A stretch of 64,000 nucleotides of DNA from Thermoanaerobaculia bacterium (GCA_027061805.1 JAMOWA010000018.1:1-64000); one strand, 5' to 3'. Positions 33,785-43,925 are shown, counted from the stretch's first letter. Made by a program: numbers and translations. The notes: a model not told the origin generated them from the sequence alone.

Positions 33785-35224
33785 ATGACGTCCATCGACG
33801 GCTTCGACCATCCGCTCGCCGGCCGCTACGCCTCTCCCGAGATGCTGGCGCTCTTCTCCCCCAGGCACCGCTACACCACCTGGCGGAGGCTCTGGCTGGT
33901 GCTGGCCGAGGCCGAGGCCGAGCTGGGCCTGCCCATCCCGGAGGAGGCGCTCGAGCAGATGCGGGCCGCCCTGGAGGTCACCGCGGAGGACCTGGAGCGC
34001 GTGGCCGCCTACGAGCGCGAGACCCGCCACGACGTGATGGCCCACCTCCACGCCTTCGCCGACCGGGCCCCCGCCGCCCGGCCGTGGCTGCACCTGGGGG
34101 CCACCTCCGCCTACGTGGGCGACAACGCCGACCTCCTGGTCATGGCAGACGCCCTGGACCTGGTGGAGCGCCGCCTGCTGGCCGTGATCGCCGCCCTGGC
34201 GGACTTCGCCCGGCGCTGGGCCGCCGAGCCCGCCCTGGGCCACACCCACTTCCAGCCGGCCCAGCCCACCACCGTGGGCAAGCGGGCCTGCCTCTGGATC
34301 GAGGACCTGCTGCTGGACCTGGAACGGCTCCGCTTCGAGCGGGGGCGCCTGGCACTCCGGGGCGCCAAGGGCACCACGGGCACCCAGGCCACCTATCTCG
34401 AGCTCTTCGACGGCGACCACGGCAGGGTCCTGGAGCTCGACCGCCTGGTGGCGGAGAAGCTGGGCTTCGCCGCCACCTACCCCGTCACGGGCCAGACCTA
34501 CCCCCGCAAGGTGGACACCTTCGTCCTGGACGCCCTCTCCGGCCTCGGCCAGTCCGCGGCGCGCATGGCCACCGACATCCGCCTGCTGGCCCGCCTCAAG
34601 GAGCTCCGGGAGCCCATGGCCGAGGGCCAGGTGGGCTCCTCCGCCATGCCCTACAAGGCCAACCCCATGCGCTCGGAGCGGGTGACCTCCCTGGCCCGCT
34701 GGCTGGTCTCGCTGGCGGCCAACCCCGCCCACACCGCGGCCACCCAGTGGCTGGAGCGCAGCCTGGACGACTCGGCCAACCGGCGCATGGCCCTGCCCGA
34801 GGCCTTCCTCACCGCCGACGCCATCCTGCGGATCCTCCACAACGTGGCCGCGGGCCTCGTGGTCTTCCCCGCCATGGTGCGGCGGAACCTCGACGCCGAG
34901 CTGCCCTTCATGGCCTCCGAGGCCATCCTCATGGAGGCCGTCCGCCGCGGCGGTGATCGCCAGGCCCTCCACGAGCGCCTGCGGGTCCACGCCCGCGAGG
35001 CCGCCCGCGCCATCCTGGAGGAGGGCCGGGAGAACCCCTTCCTGGACCTGGTGGCCTCCGACCCCGGGGTGGGCCTCCCCCGCGCCGAGCTCGAGGCCCT
35101 CCTGGACCCCGCCCGCTTCACCGGCCGCGCCCCCGAGCAGGTCCGCGAGTTCCTCGCCGCCCACGTGGAGCCCCTCCTCGCCGCCGCGGGCGAGCTCCCC
35201 GAGGCCCGCGACCTGGAGGTGTAG
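33785..35224 (+). CDS. purB: Adenylosuccinate lyase
   Basis: PurB cleaves SAICAR and adenylosuccinate in purine synthesis. From ATG 33785 (MTSIDGFDHPLAGRYASPEM) the protein has 479 residues. It shows fumarase/aspartase superfamily regions: RHDVMAHLHAFAD, LGATSAYVGDNADL, LGHTHFQPAQPTTVGKR and the signature GSSAMPYKANPMRSERV (about 285-300). The N-terminal length and C-terminal ADSL domain fit the eukaryotic-like PurB subgroup of about 480 residues. The true start was chosen over the 23-residue longer ORF because family similarity begins at GFDHPLAGRYAS. Confidence 0.96.
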   Translation: MTSIDGFDHPLAGRYASPEMLALFSPRHRYTTWRRLWLVLAEAEAELGLPIPEEALEQMRAALEVTAEDLERVAAYERETRHDVMAHLHAFADRAPAARPWLHLGATSAYVGDNADLLVMADALDLVERRLLAVIAALADFARRWAAEPALGHTHFQPAQPTTVGKRACLWIEDLLLDLERLRFERGRLALRGAKGTTGTQATYLELFDGDHGRVLELDRLVAEKLGFAATYPVTGQTYPRKVDTFVLDALSGLGQSAARMATDIRLLARLKELREPMAEGQVGSSAMPYKANPMRSERVTSLARWLVSLAANPAHTAATQWLERSLDDSANRRMALPEAFLTADAILRILHNVAAGLVVFPAMVRRNLDAELPFMASEAILMEAVRRGGDRQALHERLRVHAREAARAILEEGRENPFLDLVASDPGVGLPRAELEALLDPARFTGRAPEQVREFLAAHVEPLLAAAGELPEARDLEV

Positions 35225-35234
35225 GGCCACCGCC

Positions 35235-35500
35235 CGCCCTGTGGGTGCAGGGGAGCAGGGGGGCAGGGGTGTGGGGGAGCGGAGGGGCAGGGGAGAGGCT
35301 CGGAGGAGCCGGCGCACGGAGGTGAGAAGCTCCCGCCCGCCACACCGCCGGGGGCACGGACACGGTCGGGGGCGGGGCCAGGGTCGGAGCCGGGGTCACG
35401 GTCCCGACCACGGGTGGGTGGGTGTCGCACGGGTGGGAGGGAGCCGTCACACCTCGCACGGGAGGCAGGAAGGGCGTCGCACTTCCCCGGGTGGGCGGGG
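35235..35500 (+). repeat. Mosaic intergenic repeat region between purB and rlpA
   Basis: No gene. It contains a GTGCAGGGGAGCAGGGG block (35245-35272, exact 28-bp copy at 58922), a GCCGGCGCACGGAGG block (near-copy at 27420-27440), GGGGCACGGACACGGTCG (35352-35370; cf. 63260-63330) and a GTGTCGCACGGG...CACCTCGCACGG block (35424-35480) present in inverted form at 58949-59015. Confidence 0.65.
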
Positions 35501-35543
35501 GCCAACCGTTTCTCTTTTCCTCTGCCCGCTCTATGATCATGGC

Positions 35544-36230
35544 ATGGAAGCTCCACACCGTCTGGCTGCCGTCCTGGTCCTCGCAGCCGGTCTGGCGGTC
35601 GTCGGGGCCTGCGGACACGGGGGCGGGGGTGAACCGGCGCTGGCCTCGGTGGAGGAGGGGTGGACCCAGAAGGGGGAGGCCTCCTGGTACGGGAACCCCT
35701 ACCACGGGCGGCGGACGGCCTCGGGAGAGATCTACGACATGGACGAGCGCACGGCGGCGCACCGGACCCTGCCCTTCGGGACCCTGGTCCGGGTGACGCG
35801 GCGGGACACGGGCGCTTCCGTGACCGTGCGCATCACCGACCGCGGTCCCTTCGTGAAGGGGCGGATCATCGACCTGTCGCGGGCGGCGGCGCGACAGATC
35901 GGCCTCGACGTGGACGGCGTGGCTCCCGTGAAGCTCGAGGTGGTGGGCACGGCGCCGCCCCGGGCGAGAGCGGAGCGGAAGAAGGGCACGCTGGCCGTCC
36001 ACTCCGCATGTTTCTGGGTGCAGGTGGGGGCCTTCGGGAAGCTGTCCAACGCCGAGGGGGCCCGGAAACTGGTGCGCGAGACCGGGGAGCCGGTGGTGGT
36101 CCTTTCGGGCACCGGAGACGGTCTCTACCGGGTGCGGGCCGGCCCCTACGAGTCGGAGAAGGAGGCCGGGAAGGCCCGCGAGCGGTTGCTCGAGACCTGG
36201 CCGAAGGCCAGGATCGTCCCCTGCGGGTGA
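35544..36230 (+). CDS. rlpA: RlpA-like septal lytic/lipoprotein with SPOR domain
   Basis: RlpA proteins are outer-membrane-associated proteins, some of which cut denuded glycan strands at the septum. From ATG 35544 the 228-residue product has a signal with a plausible lipobox (LAVVGAC, Cys about 23) and a double-psi beta-barrel (EASWYGNPYHGRRTASGEIY, then AAHRTLPFGTLVRVT and VRITDRGPFVKGRIIDLSRA). A C-terminal SPOR domain (FWVQVGAFGKLSNAEGARKL to VRAGPYESE) binds septal peptidoglycan. TATGAT ends 6 nt before the start codon, the leaderless pattern. Confidence 0.93.
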   Translation: MEAPHRLAAVLVLAAGLAVVGACGHGGGGEPALASVEEGWTQKGEASWYGNPYHGRRTASGEIYDMDERTAAHRTLPFGTLVRVTRRDTGASVTVRITDRGPFVKGRIIDLSRAAARQIGLDVDGVAPVKLEVVGTAPPRARAERKKGTLAVHSACFWVQVGAFGKLSNAEGARKLVRETGEPVVVLSGTGDGLYRVRAGPYESEKEAGKARERLLETWPKARIVPCG

Positions 36231-36260
36231 GGTGACGGAATCCTTCCGGGGGAATGGAAA

Positions 36261-36282
36261 ACGGCGCCCCGCAGGGCGCCGT
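36261..36282. terminator. Hairpin between convergent rlpA and csgG-like genes
   Basis: ACGGCGCCC-CGCA-GGGCGCCGT, a 9-bp perfect stem 30 bp after the rlpA stop. No strong T-run. Shares 16 nt with the hairpin at 12891. Confidence 0.55.
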
Positions 36283-36305
36283 AGCAGCATTCAGAATCCG
36301 CAGTC

Positions 36306-37226
36306 TCAGGGAAGATGGACCCCCATGCCCTTGCGAATGCGGCCAGGATCACCGCTCACCACCGAGCAGATGGAGAGCTTCTCCTTCACCCGATCCACCC
36401 TGAGGCGGGCCACCTCTTCCATGGACTCGTCGAGCACCTCACCGGTGTCGGGGTCCCGGAGGACCTCCACCTCACCAACGATGAACTCCTGACCCGGCTG
36501 TACACCCTCACGGGCGCCGCGGTTCACGTAGACCTTCCCGTTCTTGGCAAGGACCACGGTACCCGTCCACGGAATGTTCGGAAGCTGGGCGACGATGAAG
36601 TCCACGGCCTGGGCGCAGGCAGCCTCCACCGCCTTGCCCAGGTTGTCCTTCTTGTGGCCGCCGAAGGCCGCACCCCAGCCTCCGGTGTCGTACCCGATCC
36701 TCATGCCCTTGTCCTTGCCCACTGCCGTGATGGACTTGGAGGCCATGACCTGGCCCGTGGTGGAGTCCACCACGTAGATGGTGACGTTGATCTCGGCCTT
36801 CTTGCCCTTCCCACCCACGCGGAAGCCACCGATGCGGATGGCACCGCCGCCGCCACCGGTGTCGTACTGCACGTGGGTGATGGCGCCCTTCACCAGCAGC
36901 TGGGCAGGTGTCATCTGGCCCGTGACCGGGGCCTTCTTGCCCTGGGCCGTCCGGCCGGAGGCCGCGAAGTCCTGCTCGTTGAGGGCCTCCATCCGCATGT
37001 CCGTCTCACCCAGCACGATGAAGCGGCCGGTCTGGTTGAGCATGTCGGTGAGGATGGTCCCCCAGGCGTCACCAATGTCCCACTGACCGTGCCACCCGGC
37101 GCGGTTCTCGAACTTGGACACCGTGATGGAGTAGCGGAGACCTCCCGAGGCCTCCTGCGCGAGCATGGGTGATACGGCCACCAGGACCACGATGAGCAGA
37201 ACCGGCACGAACGTTCTGAGCTTCAT
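36306..37226 (-). CDS. CsgG/HfaB-like exported protein
   Basis: A 306-residue exported protein with a Sec signal (MKLRTFVPVLLIVVLVAVSP, cleavage near MLAQ). The CsgG-like region includes ITVSKFENRAGWHGQWDIGD, DMLNQTGRFIVLGETDM and a long Gly-rich segment (YDTGGGGGAIRIGGFRVGGK) leading to INVTIYVVDSTTGQVMASKS. The C-terminal part (VVLAKNGKVYVNRGAREGVQ to ICSVVSGDPGRIRKGM) resembles the FlgT/CsgG-associated beta domain. There is no lipobox Cys, unlike curli CsgG, and no curli genes nearby. An envelope role is likely but the substrate is unknown. GGGAGG precedes the ATG. Confidence 0.8.
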   Translation of the reverse strand: MKLRTFVPVLLIVVLVAVSPMLAQEASGGLRYSITVSKFENRAGWHGQWDIGDAWGTILTDMLNQTGRFIVLGETDMRMEALNEQDFAASGRTAQGKKAPVTGQMTPAQLLVKGAITHVQYDTGGGGGAIRIGGFRVGGKGKKAEINVTIYVVDSTTGQVMASKSITAVGKDKGMRIGYDTGGWGAAFGGHKKDNLGKAVEAACAQAVDFIVAQLPNIPWTGTVVLAKNGKVYVNRGAREGVQPGQEFIVGEVEVLRDPDTGEVLDESMEEVARLRVDRVKEKLSICSVVSGDPGRIRKGMGVHLP

Positions 37227-37343
37227 GGGATCTCCCTCCTCGATACGTCTGCGATGAAGAAATGATACTCCACTCCGGGCCGTGCCGCCACCATCCTCCT
37301 CAGAAGATGGCGGCCACCGCCCGCATCTTCCGAGGCCACGCGG

Positions 37344-37787
37344 TCAGGCGGGATACCTGCCGGTGATGTAGTCCACCAGGTTCCTGATATGGTGCTGCTG
37401 GAGTCGCGAGGCCCAGCGTGTGAGATCTCCGATGGAGACCATGCCCAGCAGCGTGTCACCCTGCATCACCGGCAGGTGCCGGACCCGTTTTTCGGTCATC
37501 ACCGCCATGGTCTCCTCCACCGTGGCCTCCGGGTGGATCACCACCATCTCGCCGGACATCACCTCGGCAACCTTCGTGGTCTCCGGGTCCCTCCCGGCGT
37601 CCACGACCCTCCGGAGAACATCCCGTTCCGTGAAGATACCCACCACCCCGCCGCCGTCCATGACGAGCAGGGAGCCGATGCCCCGGTCGTTCATGGCCCG
37701 GACCGCCTCCAGCACGGTGGTCCCGGGGTCCGTGGAGTGCACCACTGGCCCCTTCTCCTTCAGGATGGACTCGAGTGTCGTCTTCAT
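37344..37787 (-). CDS. CBS-domain pair protein
   Basis: 147 residues forming a tandem CBS (Bateman) module: VVHSTDPGTTVLEAVRAMND to FTERDVLRRVVDAG is the first, and VIHPEATVEETMAVMTEKRV to VSIGDLTRWASRL the second. Such stand-alone pairs bind adenine nucleotides and modulate enzymes or channels. The partner is unknown; the malic enzyme gene lies upstream in the same direction, 156 bp away. A GGGGGGAG site precedes the ATG. Confidence 0.9.
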   Translation of the reverse strand: MKTTLESILKEKGPVVHSTDPGTTVLEAVRAMNDRGIGSLLVMDGGGVVGIFTERDVLRRVVDAGRDPETTKVAEVMSGEMVVIHPEATVEETMAVMTEKRVRHLPVMQGDTLLGMVSIGDLTRWASRLQQHHIRNLVDYITGRYPA

Positions 37788-37943
37788 GGCTCCCCCCTGC
37801 GTCGTTGCGCCCGGTACGGGACGCGGCCCGTGCCTCGCTCTCGTTGCGATACTGACTCAAGTGTACACCATGAATCCGCGTGACACGAAAGGGCGGACGG
37901 CCCGGGGGGACCGCCCGCCTCTGGAAGGAACGATGCGCCGGAC

Positions 37944-40205
37944 CTAGGTGTACCGCTGGGCCTTGAGCACGCAGAGCGCCGCCATGTTGACGATGTCGTT
38001 GACGTCCACGCCACGCTGGAGGATGTGCACCGGTGCCGCCAGGCCGCCCAGGATGGGTCCGATGGCCTCCACCTTGCCCAGCCGCCACAGCAGCTTGTAG
38101 GCGATGTTGGCCGACTCCAGGTCCGGGCAGATGAGGATGTTGGCGTCCCCCTGGATGGCCGAGAACGGGTAGGACTCCTCGGCGATGGAGGGCTCCACCG
38201 CGGTGTCCGCCTGCATCTCGCCGTCCACGATCAGGTCGGGCCACCGCTCCCTGACGATCTCCGTGGCACGCCGGACCTTGGCCGTGCGCCCGTCGCGCTT
38301 GGAACCGAAGTTGGAGTAGGAGAGCATGGCGACCCTGGGCTCCACGTTGAAGAAGGCGGTGGCAATGTCCGCCGCCACCTTGGCCGCCCCGGCCATCTCC
38401 TCCGCTGAGGGGTCCTCCACGACGGTGGTGTCCGCGATGAAGAGCATCCGGTCCTCGAAGAGGAGCGCGTAGACGCCGATCACCCTGGAGATGCCCTCCC
38501 GGATGGGGTGGATCTGGAGGGCGGGCCGGATGGTGTCGGGGTAGTGCATGGTCAGGCCGGCGATGAGGCCGTCCGCCATGCCGGTGCGCACCATCATGTT
38601 GCCCAGGTAGACCGGGTCACACATGAGCTTGCGGGCATCGCTCAGGGTGATCCCGTGCCGCCAGCGCATGGTGTGGAACTCCACGGCCAGCGTGGAGCGC
38701 CGCTCGTCGTCGTGGGGGTCCACGATCTCCACCGTGGATTCGTCCATCTCGTGCTCGGCGAGCAGCGCACGAAGCCGCGCCGGATCCCCGATGAGGAGTG
38801 GCCTGCAGATCCCCTCCTCGATGAGGATCTTGGCTGCCCTGACGATCTTGGGGTCCTCGCCCTCGGGGAAGATGATGCGCTTGGGCCTGGCCTTGGCCTG
38901 GTCGAAGACCACGTGCATCACCTGGCGGGTCCGCGAGAGGCGGGTCTCCAGCTCGCGGATGTAGTCCTCCTTCGAGGTGTAGGGCTTCCGTGCGATCCCC
39001 GTCCGGATGGCGGCCTCGGCCACCGCGGGCGCCTCCCACAGGAGAACCCGGTAGTCGAAGGGCTTGGGGATCAGGTACTCCCGTCCGAACTTGAGCTTCT
39101 TCCCGCCGTAGGCCCGGATCACGGAGTCGGGCACGTCCTCCTTGGCGAGGTCGGCCAGCGCCTTGGCGGCGGCCAGCTTCATCTCCTCATTGATCCCGCT
39201 GGCCGCCACGTCCAGGGCGCCCCGGAAGATGAAGGGGAAGCCCAGCACGTTGTTGACCTGGTTGGGGTAGTCCGAACGGCCGGTGGCCATGATCACGTCG
39301 GGGCGGGCGGCGAGCGCCTCCTCCGGAGTGATCTCCGGATCGGGGTTCGCCATGGCGAAGATGATGGGGTTCTCGGCCATGGTCTTCACCATCTCCCCGG
39401 TGAGCAGGCCCTTGACCGAGACCCCCGCGAACACGTCGGCGCCCCGCATGGCATCGGCGAGCGTTCGCGCGTCGGTCTCCACCGCGAAGCGCTCCTTGTA
39501 GGGGTTCATCCCCTCGGTGCGGCCCTTGTAGATCACGCCCTTGGAATCCACCAGGAGGAGGTTCTCCGGCCTCACACCCAGCGAGATGTAGAAGGAGGCG
39601 CAGGCGATGCCCGCCGCACCCGCACCCGAGAACACCACCTTGATGTCCTCGATCCGCTTGCCGGCCACCTCCAGGGCGTTGATGAGCGCCGCGCCGGAGA
39701 TGATGGCGGTGCCATGCTGGTCGTCGTGGAAGACGGGGATCCCGCAGGTCCGCTTGAGCTCCTCCTCGATCTCGAAGCACTCGGGAGCCTTGATGTCCTC
39801 GAGGTTGATGCCGCCCACCGTGGGCTCGAGGAGCTGGCAGAAGCGGATGATCTCCGCGGGGTCCTTGGAGTCCACCTCGATGTCGAAGACGTCGATGTCG
39901 GCGAAGCGCTTGAACAGGACCCCCTTGCCCTCCATCACCGGCTTGCCCGCCATGGGGCCGATGTCACCGAGCCCGAGCACGGCCGTCCCGTTGGAGACCA
40001 CCGCCACCAGGTTCCCCTTGTTGGTGTACTCGTACACCAGGTCCGGGTCCCTGGCGATCTCCAGGCACGGCTCCGCCACGCCGGGGGTGTAGGCGATGGA
40101 GAGGTCCCGCTGGGTCACGCACGGCTTGGTGGGAACGACCTCCAGCTTGCCGTGGCGTTTTCCGGTGTGGTACGCCAGCGCCTCTTCACGAGTGATCTTC
40201 TTCAT
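37944..40205 (-). CDS. maeB: NADP-dependent malic enzyme with phosphotransacetylase-like C-terminal domain
   Basis: MaeB decarboxylates malate to pyruvate with NADP. Starting at ATG 40205 (GGAGGACTCC upstream) gives 753 residues, the usual 750-760. Residues about 1-420 are the malic enzyme: [50 protein letters not shown] and [15 protein letters not shown]. Residues about 430-750 form a PTA-like domain ([20 protein letters not shown] to [20 protein letters not shown]) that binds acetyl-CoA and allosterically controls MaeB in known cases. Transcribed alone. Confidence 0.96.
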   Translation of the reverse strand: MKKITREEALAYHTGKRHGKLEVVPTKPCVTQRDLSIAYTPGVAEPCLEIARDPDLVYEYTNKGNLVAVVSNGTAVLGLGDIGPMAGKPVMEGKGVLFKRFADIDVFDIEVDSKDPAEIIRFCQLLEPTVGGINLEDIKAPECFEIEEELKRTCGIPVFHDDQHGTAIISGAALINALEVAGKRIEDIKVVFSGAGAAGIACASFYISLGVRPENLLLVDSKGVIYKGRTEGMNPYKERFAVETDARTLADAMRGADVFAGVSVKGLLTGEMVKTMAENPIIFAMANPDPEITPEEALAARPDVIMATGRSDYPNQVNNVLGFPFIFRGALDVAASGINEEMKLAAAKALADLAKEDVPDSVIRAYGGKKLKFGREYLIPKPFDYRVLLWEAPAVAEAAIRTGIARKPYTSKEDYIRELETRLSRTRQVMHVVFDQAKARPKRIIFPEGEDPKIVRAAKILIEEGICRPLLIGDPARLRALLAEHEMDESTVEIVDPHDDERRSTLAVEFHTMRWRHGITLSDARKLMCDPVYLGNMMVRTGMADGLIAGLTMHYPDTIRPALQIHPIREGISRVIGVYALLFEDRMLFIADTTVVEDPSAEEMAGAAKVAADIATAFFNVEPRVAMLSYSNFGSKRDGRTAKVRRATEIVRERWPDLIVDGEMQADTAVEPSIAEESYPFSAIQGDANILICPDLESANIAYKLLWRLGKVEAIGPILGGLAAPVHILQRGVDVNDIVNMAALCVLKAQRYT

Positions 40206-40366
40206 GGAGTCCTCCAGGACGTCGGCAGGCCGGGACCGCGGGCCCCGGGGCCGGAATGTGGTGTGTTCCGCTCCCACCGGCGACAAACGCCGGGAACGAT
40301 GGTCGGGAGGGGCGGGAACAAGAGAAAAATTTCACGAGCGCACCTTAGGCCCATAACCACCGGGAG

Positions 40367-41422
40367 TCAACCGCCGCGTCCGGAGTTGCTCTCCCGGGCA
40401 TGCCGTTCCAGCGCCAGCTCCACCAGGCGATCCAGGAGCCGGCCGTAGGGGAGCCCCGTGAGCTCCCAGAGGCGAGGGTACATGGAGATGGAGGTGAAGC
40501 CCGGTATGGTGTTGATCTCGTTGACCATGAAGCGGTCCGAACCCCGGTCGAGGAACAGGTCCACGCGGGCCATTCCCTCGCACCCCAGGGCCGTGTAGGC
40601 CTCCACCGCCAGCTTCCGCGCATCCTCGGACCGGTCGGTCTCCAGGGGTGCCGGCGCCAGGAGCTGGGAGGTCTCGTCGAGGTACTTGTCCTCGAAGGTG
40701 TAGAACTCCCCGCCCGGGACCACCTCGCCCGGCACCGAGGCCCGGGGCCTGCGGTTCCCCAGCACGGCCACCTCGATCTCCCGGGCATCCACGGCCGCCT
40801 CCACCACCACCTCACGGTCGAACCCGAAGGCCAGCTCGAGCGCCCCGTCCAGGGCACTGCCCTCCGTCACCTTCGTGATGCCCACGGAGGACCCCAGGCG
40901 GGCCGGCTTGACGAAGAGCGGCAGCCCCAGGGCGAGGCAGCGATCCCTGACGGCGGCCGGCTCGGCCCGCCAGGCCTCCCTCCGCACCTCCACCCAGGAG
41001 GGTGTGGGAAGCCCGGCACTGACGAGCAGCCGCTTGGTGAGGCCCTTGTGCATGCACACCGCCGAGGCGGTCACGCCCGGGCCCACGTAGGGGATCCCCA
41101 GGACCTCCAGCAGGCCCTGCACCGTGCCGTCCTCCCCGAAGGGCCCGTGGAGCACCGGGAAGACCACGTCCAGCCGCGTGTTCACCAGCCGGAGGTCGAG
41201 GCGGGTGGCACCCTTGAAGGGCATGACCCGGTCGGTGCGGTCCCCGGAGCGCTCCAGGACCTCCGCGGCCGTGGCGGGGTCCGCCCAGAGCCCCTCGCGG
41301 TCGATGGCCATGGGCACCACCTTGTACCGGCCGGGATCCAGGGCGCGGGCCACCGACCGGGCCGACACCACGCTGACCTGGTGCTCCCCGGAACGGCCCC
41401 CGAAGACGAGCCCCAGGCGCAT
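40367..41422 (-). CDS. ddl: D-alanine--D-alanine ligase
   Basis: Ddl makes the D-Ala-D-Ala dipeptide for peptidoglycan. The 351-residue ATP-grasp protein has GLVFGGRSGEHQVSVVSARS, FPVLHGPFGEDGTVQGLLE, YVGPGVTASAVCMHKGLTKR, FVKPARLGSSVGITKV, FYTFEDKYLDETSQL and VNEINTIPGFTSISMYP, all typical. It starts 3 nt after the stop of the zinc-ribbon gene, so the two are probably coupled. Confidence 0.96.
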   Translation of the reverse strand: MRLGLVFGGRSGEHQVSVVSARSVARALDPGRYKVVPMAIDREGLWADPATAAEVLERSGDRTDRVMPFKGATRLDLRLVNTRLDVVFPVLHGPFGEDGTVQGLLEVLGIPYVGPGVTASAVCMHKGLTKRLLVSAGLPTPSWVEVRREAWRAEPAAVRDRCLALGLPLFVKPARLGSSVGITKVTEGSALDGALELAFGFDREVVVEAAVDAREIEVAVLGNRRPRASVPGEVVPGGEFYTFEDKYLDETSQLLAPAPLETDRSEDARKLAVEAYTALGCEGMARVDLFLDRGSDRFMVNEINTIPGFTSISMYPRLWELTGLPYGRLLDRLVELALERHARESNSGRGG

Positions 41423-41425
41423 GGT

Positions 41426-41755
41426 TCAGTCGGCGGTGTTCCCGGAGCCGAAGAGCGCGCCCCGGAGCCTGCGCAGAAAGCCGGTGTCGGCGGCCTCCAG
41501 GATCTTCTCCACCTCCCCCTTGTCGAAGAAGGTGCCACCGCAGGAAAAGCACGCGTCCACCATGACGCCGTACAGCTCCACCTCGTTGAGCTCCATGCCG
41601 CACTTGGGGCACCGCATCCAGTGGAGCTCCTTGAGCCGGCGGCACTCCTCCTCCTCCATCCGCCGGCACTCCTCCTCCCGGAGCTTGCGGAGCTTCTTCA
41701 GCTCCTGCATCTTGAAGTAGGCCTCTTCCTTCTCGCTGGGCTTGCCGAGTGTCAC
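41426..41755 (-). CDS. Zinc-ribbon protein (zf-TFIIB family)
   Basis: 109 residues. A charged, Lys/Arg/Glu-rich helical N-terminus (KLRKLREEECRRMEEEECRR) precedes a four-Cys zinc ribbon: MRCPKCGMELNEVELYGVMV followed by DACFSCGGTFFDKGE. This zf-TFIIB-type family is common but functionally undefined. It lies between gph and ddl in one minus-strand series. Confidence 0.82.
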   Translation of the reverse strand: MTLGKPSEKEEAYFKMQELKKLRKLREEECRRMEEEECRRLKELHWMRCPKCGMELNEVELYGVMVDACFSCGGTFFDKGEVEKILEAADTGFLRRLRGALFGSGNTAD

Positions 41756-41782
41756 GTTGTCCTCCTCCGTTCCGTGATCATT

Positions 41783-42457
41783 CTACGGGACCCCACCCCG
41801 TCCGTCCCGGAGCCATCCCGGCAGGGCCGCCACATCGGGCAGGACCACGGTGGCACCCGCCGCCAGGAGCACCTCCGGCGAACGCGCCCCGCAGGCCACG
41901 CCGACCACGGGCACCCCCGCGGCCCGGCCGGTCTCCACGTCCACCTCCATGTCGCCCACGACGAGCGCCTCCCCGGGGCCGATCCCCCGGGGATCCAGCA
42001 CCGCACGCACCATGGCCGGATCGGGCTTCCGTGCGCCCGCGGACTCCGGTCCCTCCACGGCGGAGAAGAGCTCCCCCCACCCCAGGTGCTCCACCAGGCG
42101 CAGGGTCCAGTCCAGGGGCTTGTTGGAGATCACCGCGAGGAGGTGATCCCGCGCCAGCTCCCGGAGGGCCTCCTCCACGCCAGGGAAGGGCGGCGAGCTG
42201 GCAAGGAAGATCGCCCCGTAGGCCTCCCGGAATCCCTCCAGGAGCGCCTCCGCCCTCTCCGGTGCGCCGCCCCGCCGGGCGGCGTCCGCCACCAGGGCCG
42301 GAGAGCCGCGCCCCACATGCTCGCGGACCCACTCAGCGTCCACCGGCGGGAGGCCCTCCCGCTCCAGGGCCCGGTTGAGCGCCTCGGTGATGCCGGGGAA
42401 GGAGTCCACCAGCGTGCCGTCCATGTCCAGCAGGATCGCCCGGGTCCTGGGTGCCAT
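41783..42457 (-). CDS. HAD-family phosphatase, phosphoglycolate phosphatase-like
   Basis: 224 residues from ATG 42457. HAD motifs are complete: I LLDMDGTLVDSF (nucleophile Asp about 11), II VISNKPLD (Ser), III in ARKPDPAMV (Lys) and IV LVVGDMEVDVETGRAAG. The cap domain is the helical type of the Gph/PgmB group. Phosphoglycolate or another small phosphoester is the likely substrate. TACCCT ends 6 nt before the ATG with no Shine-Dalgarno sequence (leaderless pattern). The ORF-track start at 43210 is far upstream inside gdhA antisense and is rejected. Confidence 0.9.
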   Translation of the reverse strand: MAPRTRAILLDMDGTLVDSFPGITEALNRALEREGLPPVDAEWVREHVGRGSPALVADAARRGGAPERAEALLEGFREAYGAIFLASSPPFPGVEEALRELARDHLLAVISNKPLDWTLRLVEHLGWGELFSAVEGPESAGARKPDPAMVRAVLDPRGIGPGEALVVGDMEVDVETGRAAGVPVVGVACGARSPEVLLAAGATVVLPDVAALPGWLRDGRGGVP

Positions 42458-42585
42458 GGGCGAAGGGTAGGGGATCCGGGGCGGGATGTGAACCATCGGG
42501 ACGGGATTCGGTGGACGGGCACGGCGGCAGGGGGCGGCCACCATCACCGCCGTCCTCCGTCCCCGCCAACAGAAATGCTGTAGGC

Positions 42586-42614
42586 TTGACGTGGAACCAC
42601 ATCGGGCGTATAAG
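42586..42614 (+). promoter_or_regulatory. Sigma70-type promoter of gdhA
   Basis: TTGACG, 17-nt spacer, TATAAG; 27 bp upstream of the start codon, with AGGAGG in between. Confidence 0.75.
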
Positions 42615-42641
42615 GCCGCGCGGCAGGAGAAGGAGGCGGTG

Positions 42642-43925
42642 ATGACCACGGAGTTCAACGCATTCGAGATGGCCCAGCGACAGTTCGATGCCGTGGCCGG
42701 GAAACTCCAGCTGGACGGAGGCTCATGCGAGCTCCTGCGGTGGCCGCTCAGGGAGTACCACTTCCTGATCCCGGTCCACATGGACGACGGCTCGGTCCAG
42801 GTGTTCAAGGGGTACCGGGTCCAGCACAACGACGCCCGTGGTCCGGCCAAGGGAGGCATCCGCTTCCACCCCCAGGAGACCGTGGACACGGTCCGTGCCC
42901 TGGCCATGTGGATGACCTGGAAGTGCGCCGTGGTGGACATCCCGCTGGGGGGCGGCAAGGGGGGAGTCATCTGCAACCCGCCCAACCTCTCGCCCCGTGA
43001 GCAGGAGCAGCTCTGCCGGGGATGGGTCCGCCAGGTGGTCCGGAACGTGGGCCCCGTGCAGGACGTCCCCGCCCCTGACGTGATGACCAACCCCCAGCAC
43101 ATGGTCTGGATGATGGACGAGTACGAGAAGATCACGGGGGGCCACGCCCCCGGGTTCATCACGGGCAAGCCCGTGGAGGTGGGTGGCTCCCTGGGCCGAA
43201 CGGAGGCCACGGGATACGGCGTGATCTACACGGTGCGGGAGGCCCTCCAGCGTCTGGACATTCCGGTCGAGGGCGTCCGGGCCGCCATGCAGGGTTTCGG
43301 CAACGTTGCCCAGTACGCTGCCAAGAAGCTCATCGAGCTCGGCGGCACGGTGGTCACCGTGTCCTCGTGGGACAACACGGACCGGACGGCCTACGCCTTC
43401 GTCAGGGCCGACGGCGTCGACGTGGACTTCCTGCTCTCCATCACGGACCGCTTCGGCTCCATCGACAAGGACAGGGCCCGGGAGGCGGGGTACCAGGTGC
43501 TCCCCGGCGACGCCTGGATCGAGCAGGAGGCCGAGATCCTCATCCCGGCGGCGCTGGAGAACCAGATCACCGGCGAGACCGCCGCGAGGATCCACCCCGC
43601 CGTCCGGGTGGTGGCGGAGGGCGCCAACGGGCCCACCACGCCCGAGGCCGACGCCATCCTCAAGGAGCGGGGGATCTTCGTGATCCCGGACTTCCTCTGC
43701 AACGCCGGTGGGGTCACCTGTTCCTACTTCGAGCAGGTGCAGTCCAACACCAACTTCTTCTGGCCCAAGGACGAGGTCCTGGAACGGCTGGACCAGAAGA
43801 TGACCACGGCCTTCCACGCGGTGGCCGACCTGGCCGACGACACCGGGGAGTACATGCGGGACGCGGCCTACATGATCGCCATCCAGCGGGTGGCCACGGC
43901 CTGCCGGCTGCGGGGCTGGGTCTAG
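42642..43925 (+). CDS. gdhA: Glutamate dehydrogenase (Glu/Leu/Phe/Val family)
   Basis: GDH interconverts glutamate and 2-oxoglutarate plus ammonia. From ATG 42642 (AGGAGG upstream) the protein has 427 residues, the hexameric class size. Motifs: GYRVQHNDARGPAKGGIRFH (substrate), MTWKCAVVDIPLGGGKGGV with the catalytic Lys, DVPAPDVMTN, the Rossmann motif AAMQGFGNVAQYAAK, and EGANGPTTPEAD. Cofactor choice cannot be fixed by eye. The next gene, a PPDK-N protein, lies 241 bp downstream with its own -10. Confidence 0.96.
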   Translation: MTTEFNAFEMAQRQFDAVAGKLQLDGGSCELLRWPLREYHFLIPVHMDDGSVQVFKGYRVQHNDARGPAKGGIRFHPQETVDTVRALAMWMTWKCAVVDIPLGGGKGGVICNPPNLSPREQEQLCRGWVRQVVRNVGPVQDVPAPDVMTNPQHMVWMMDEYEKITGGHAPGFITGKPVEVGGSLGRTEATGYGVIYTVREALQRLDIPVEGVRAAMQGFGNVAQYAAKKLIELGGTVVTVSSWDNTDRTAYAFVRADGVDVDFLLSITDRFGSIDKDRAREAGYQVLPGDAWIEQEAEILIPAALENQITGETAARIHPAVRVVAEGANGPTTPEADAILKERGIFVIPDFLCNAGGVTCSYFEQVQSNTNFFWPKDEVLERLDQKMTTAFHAVADLADDTGEYMRDAAYMIAIQRVATACRLRGWV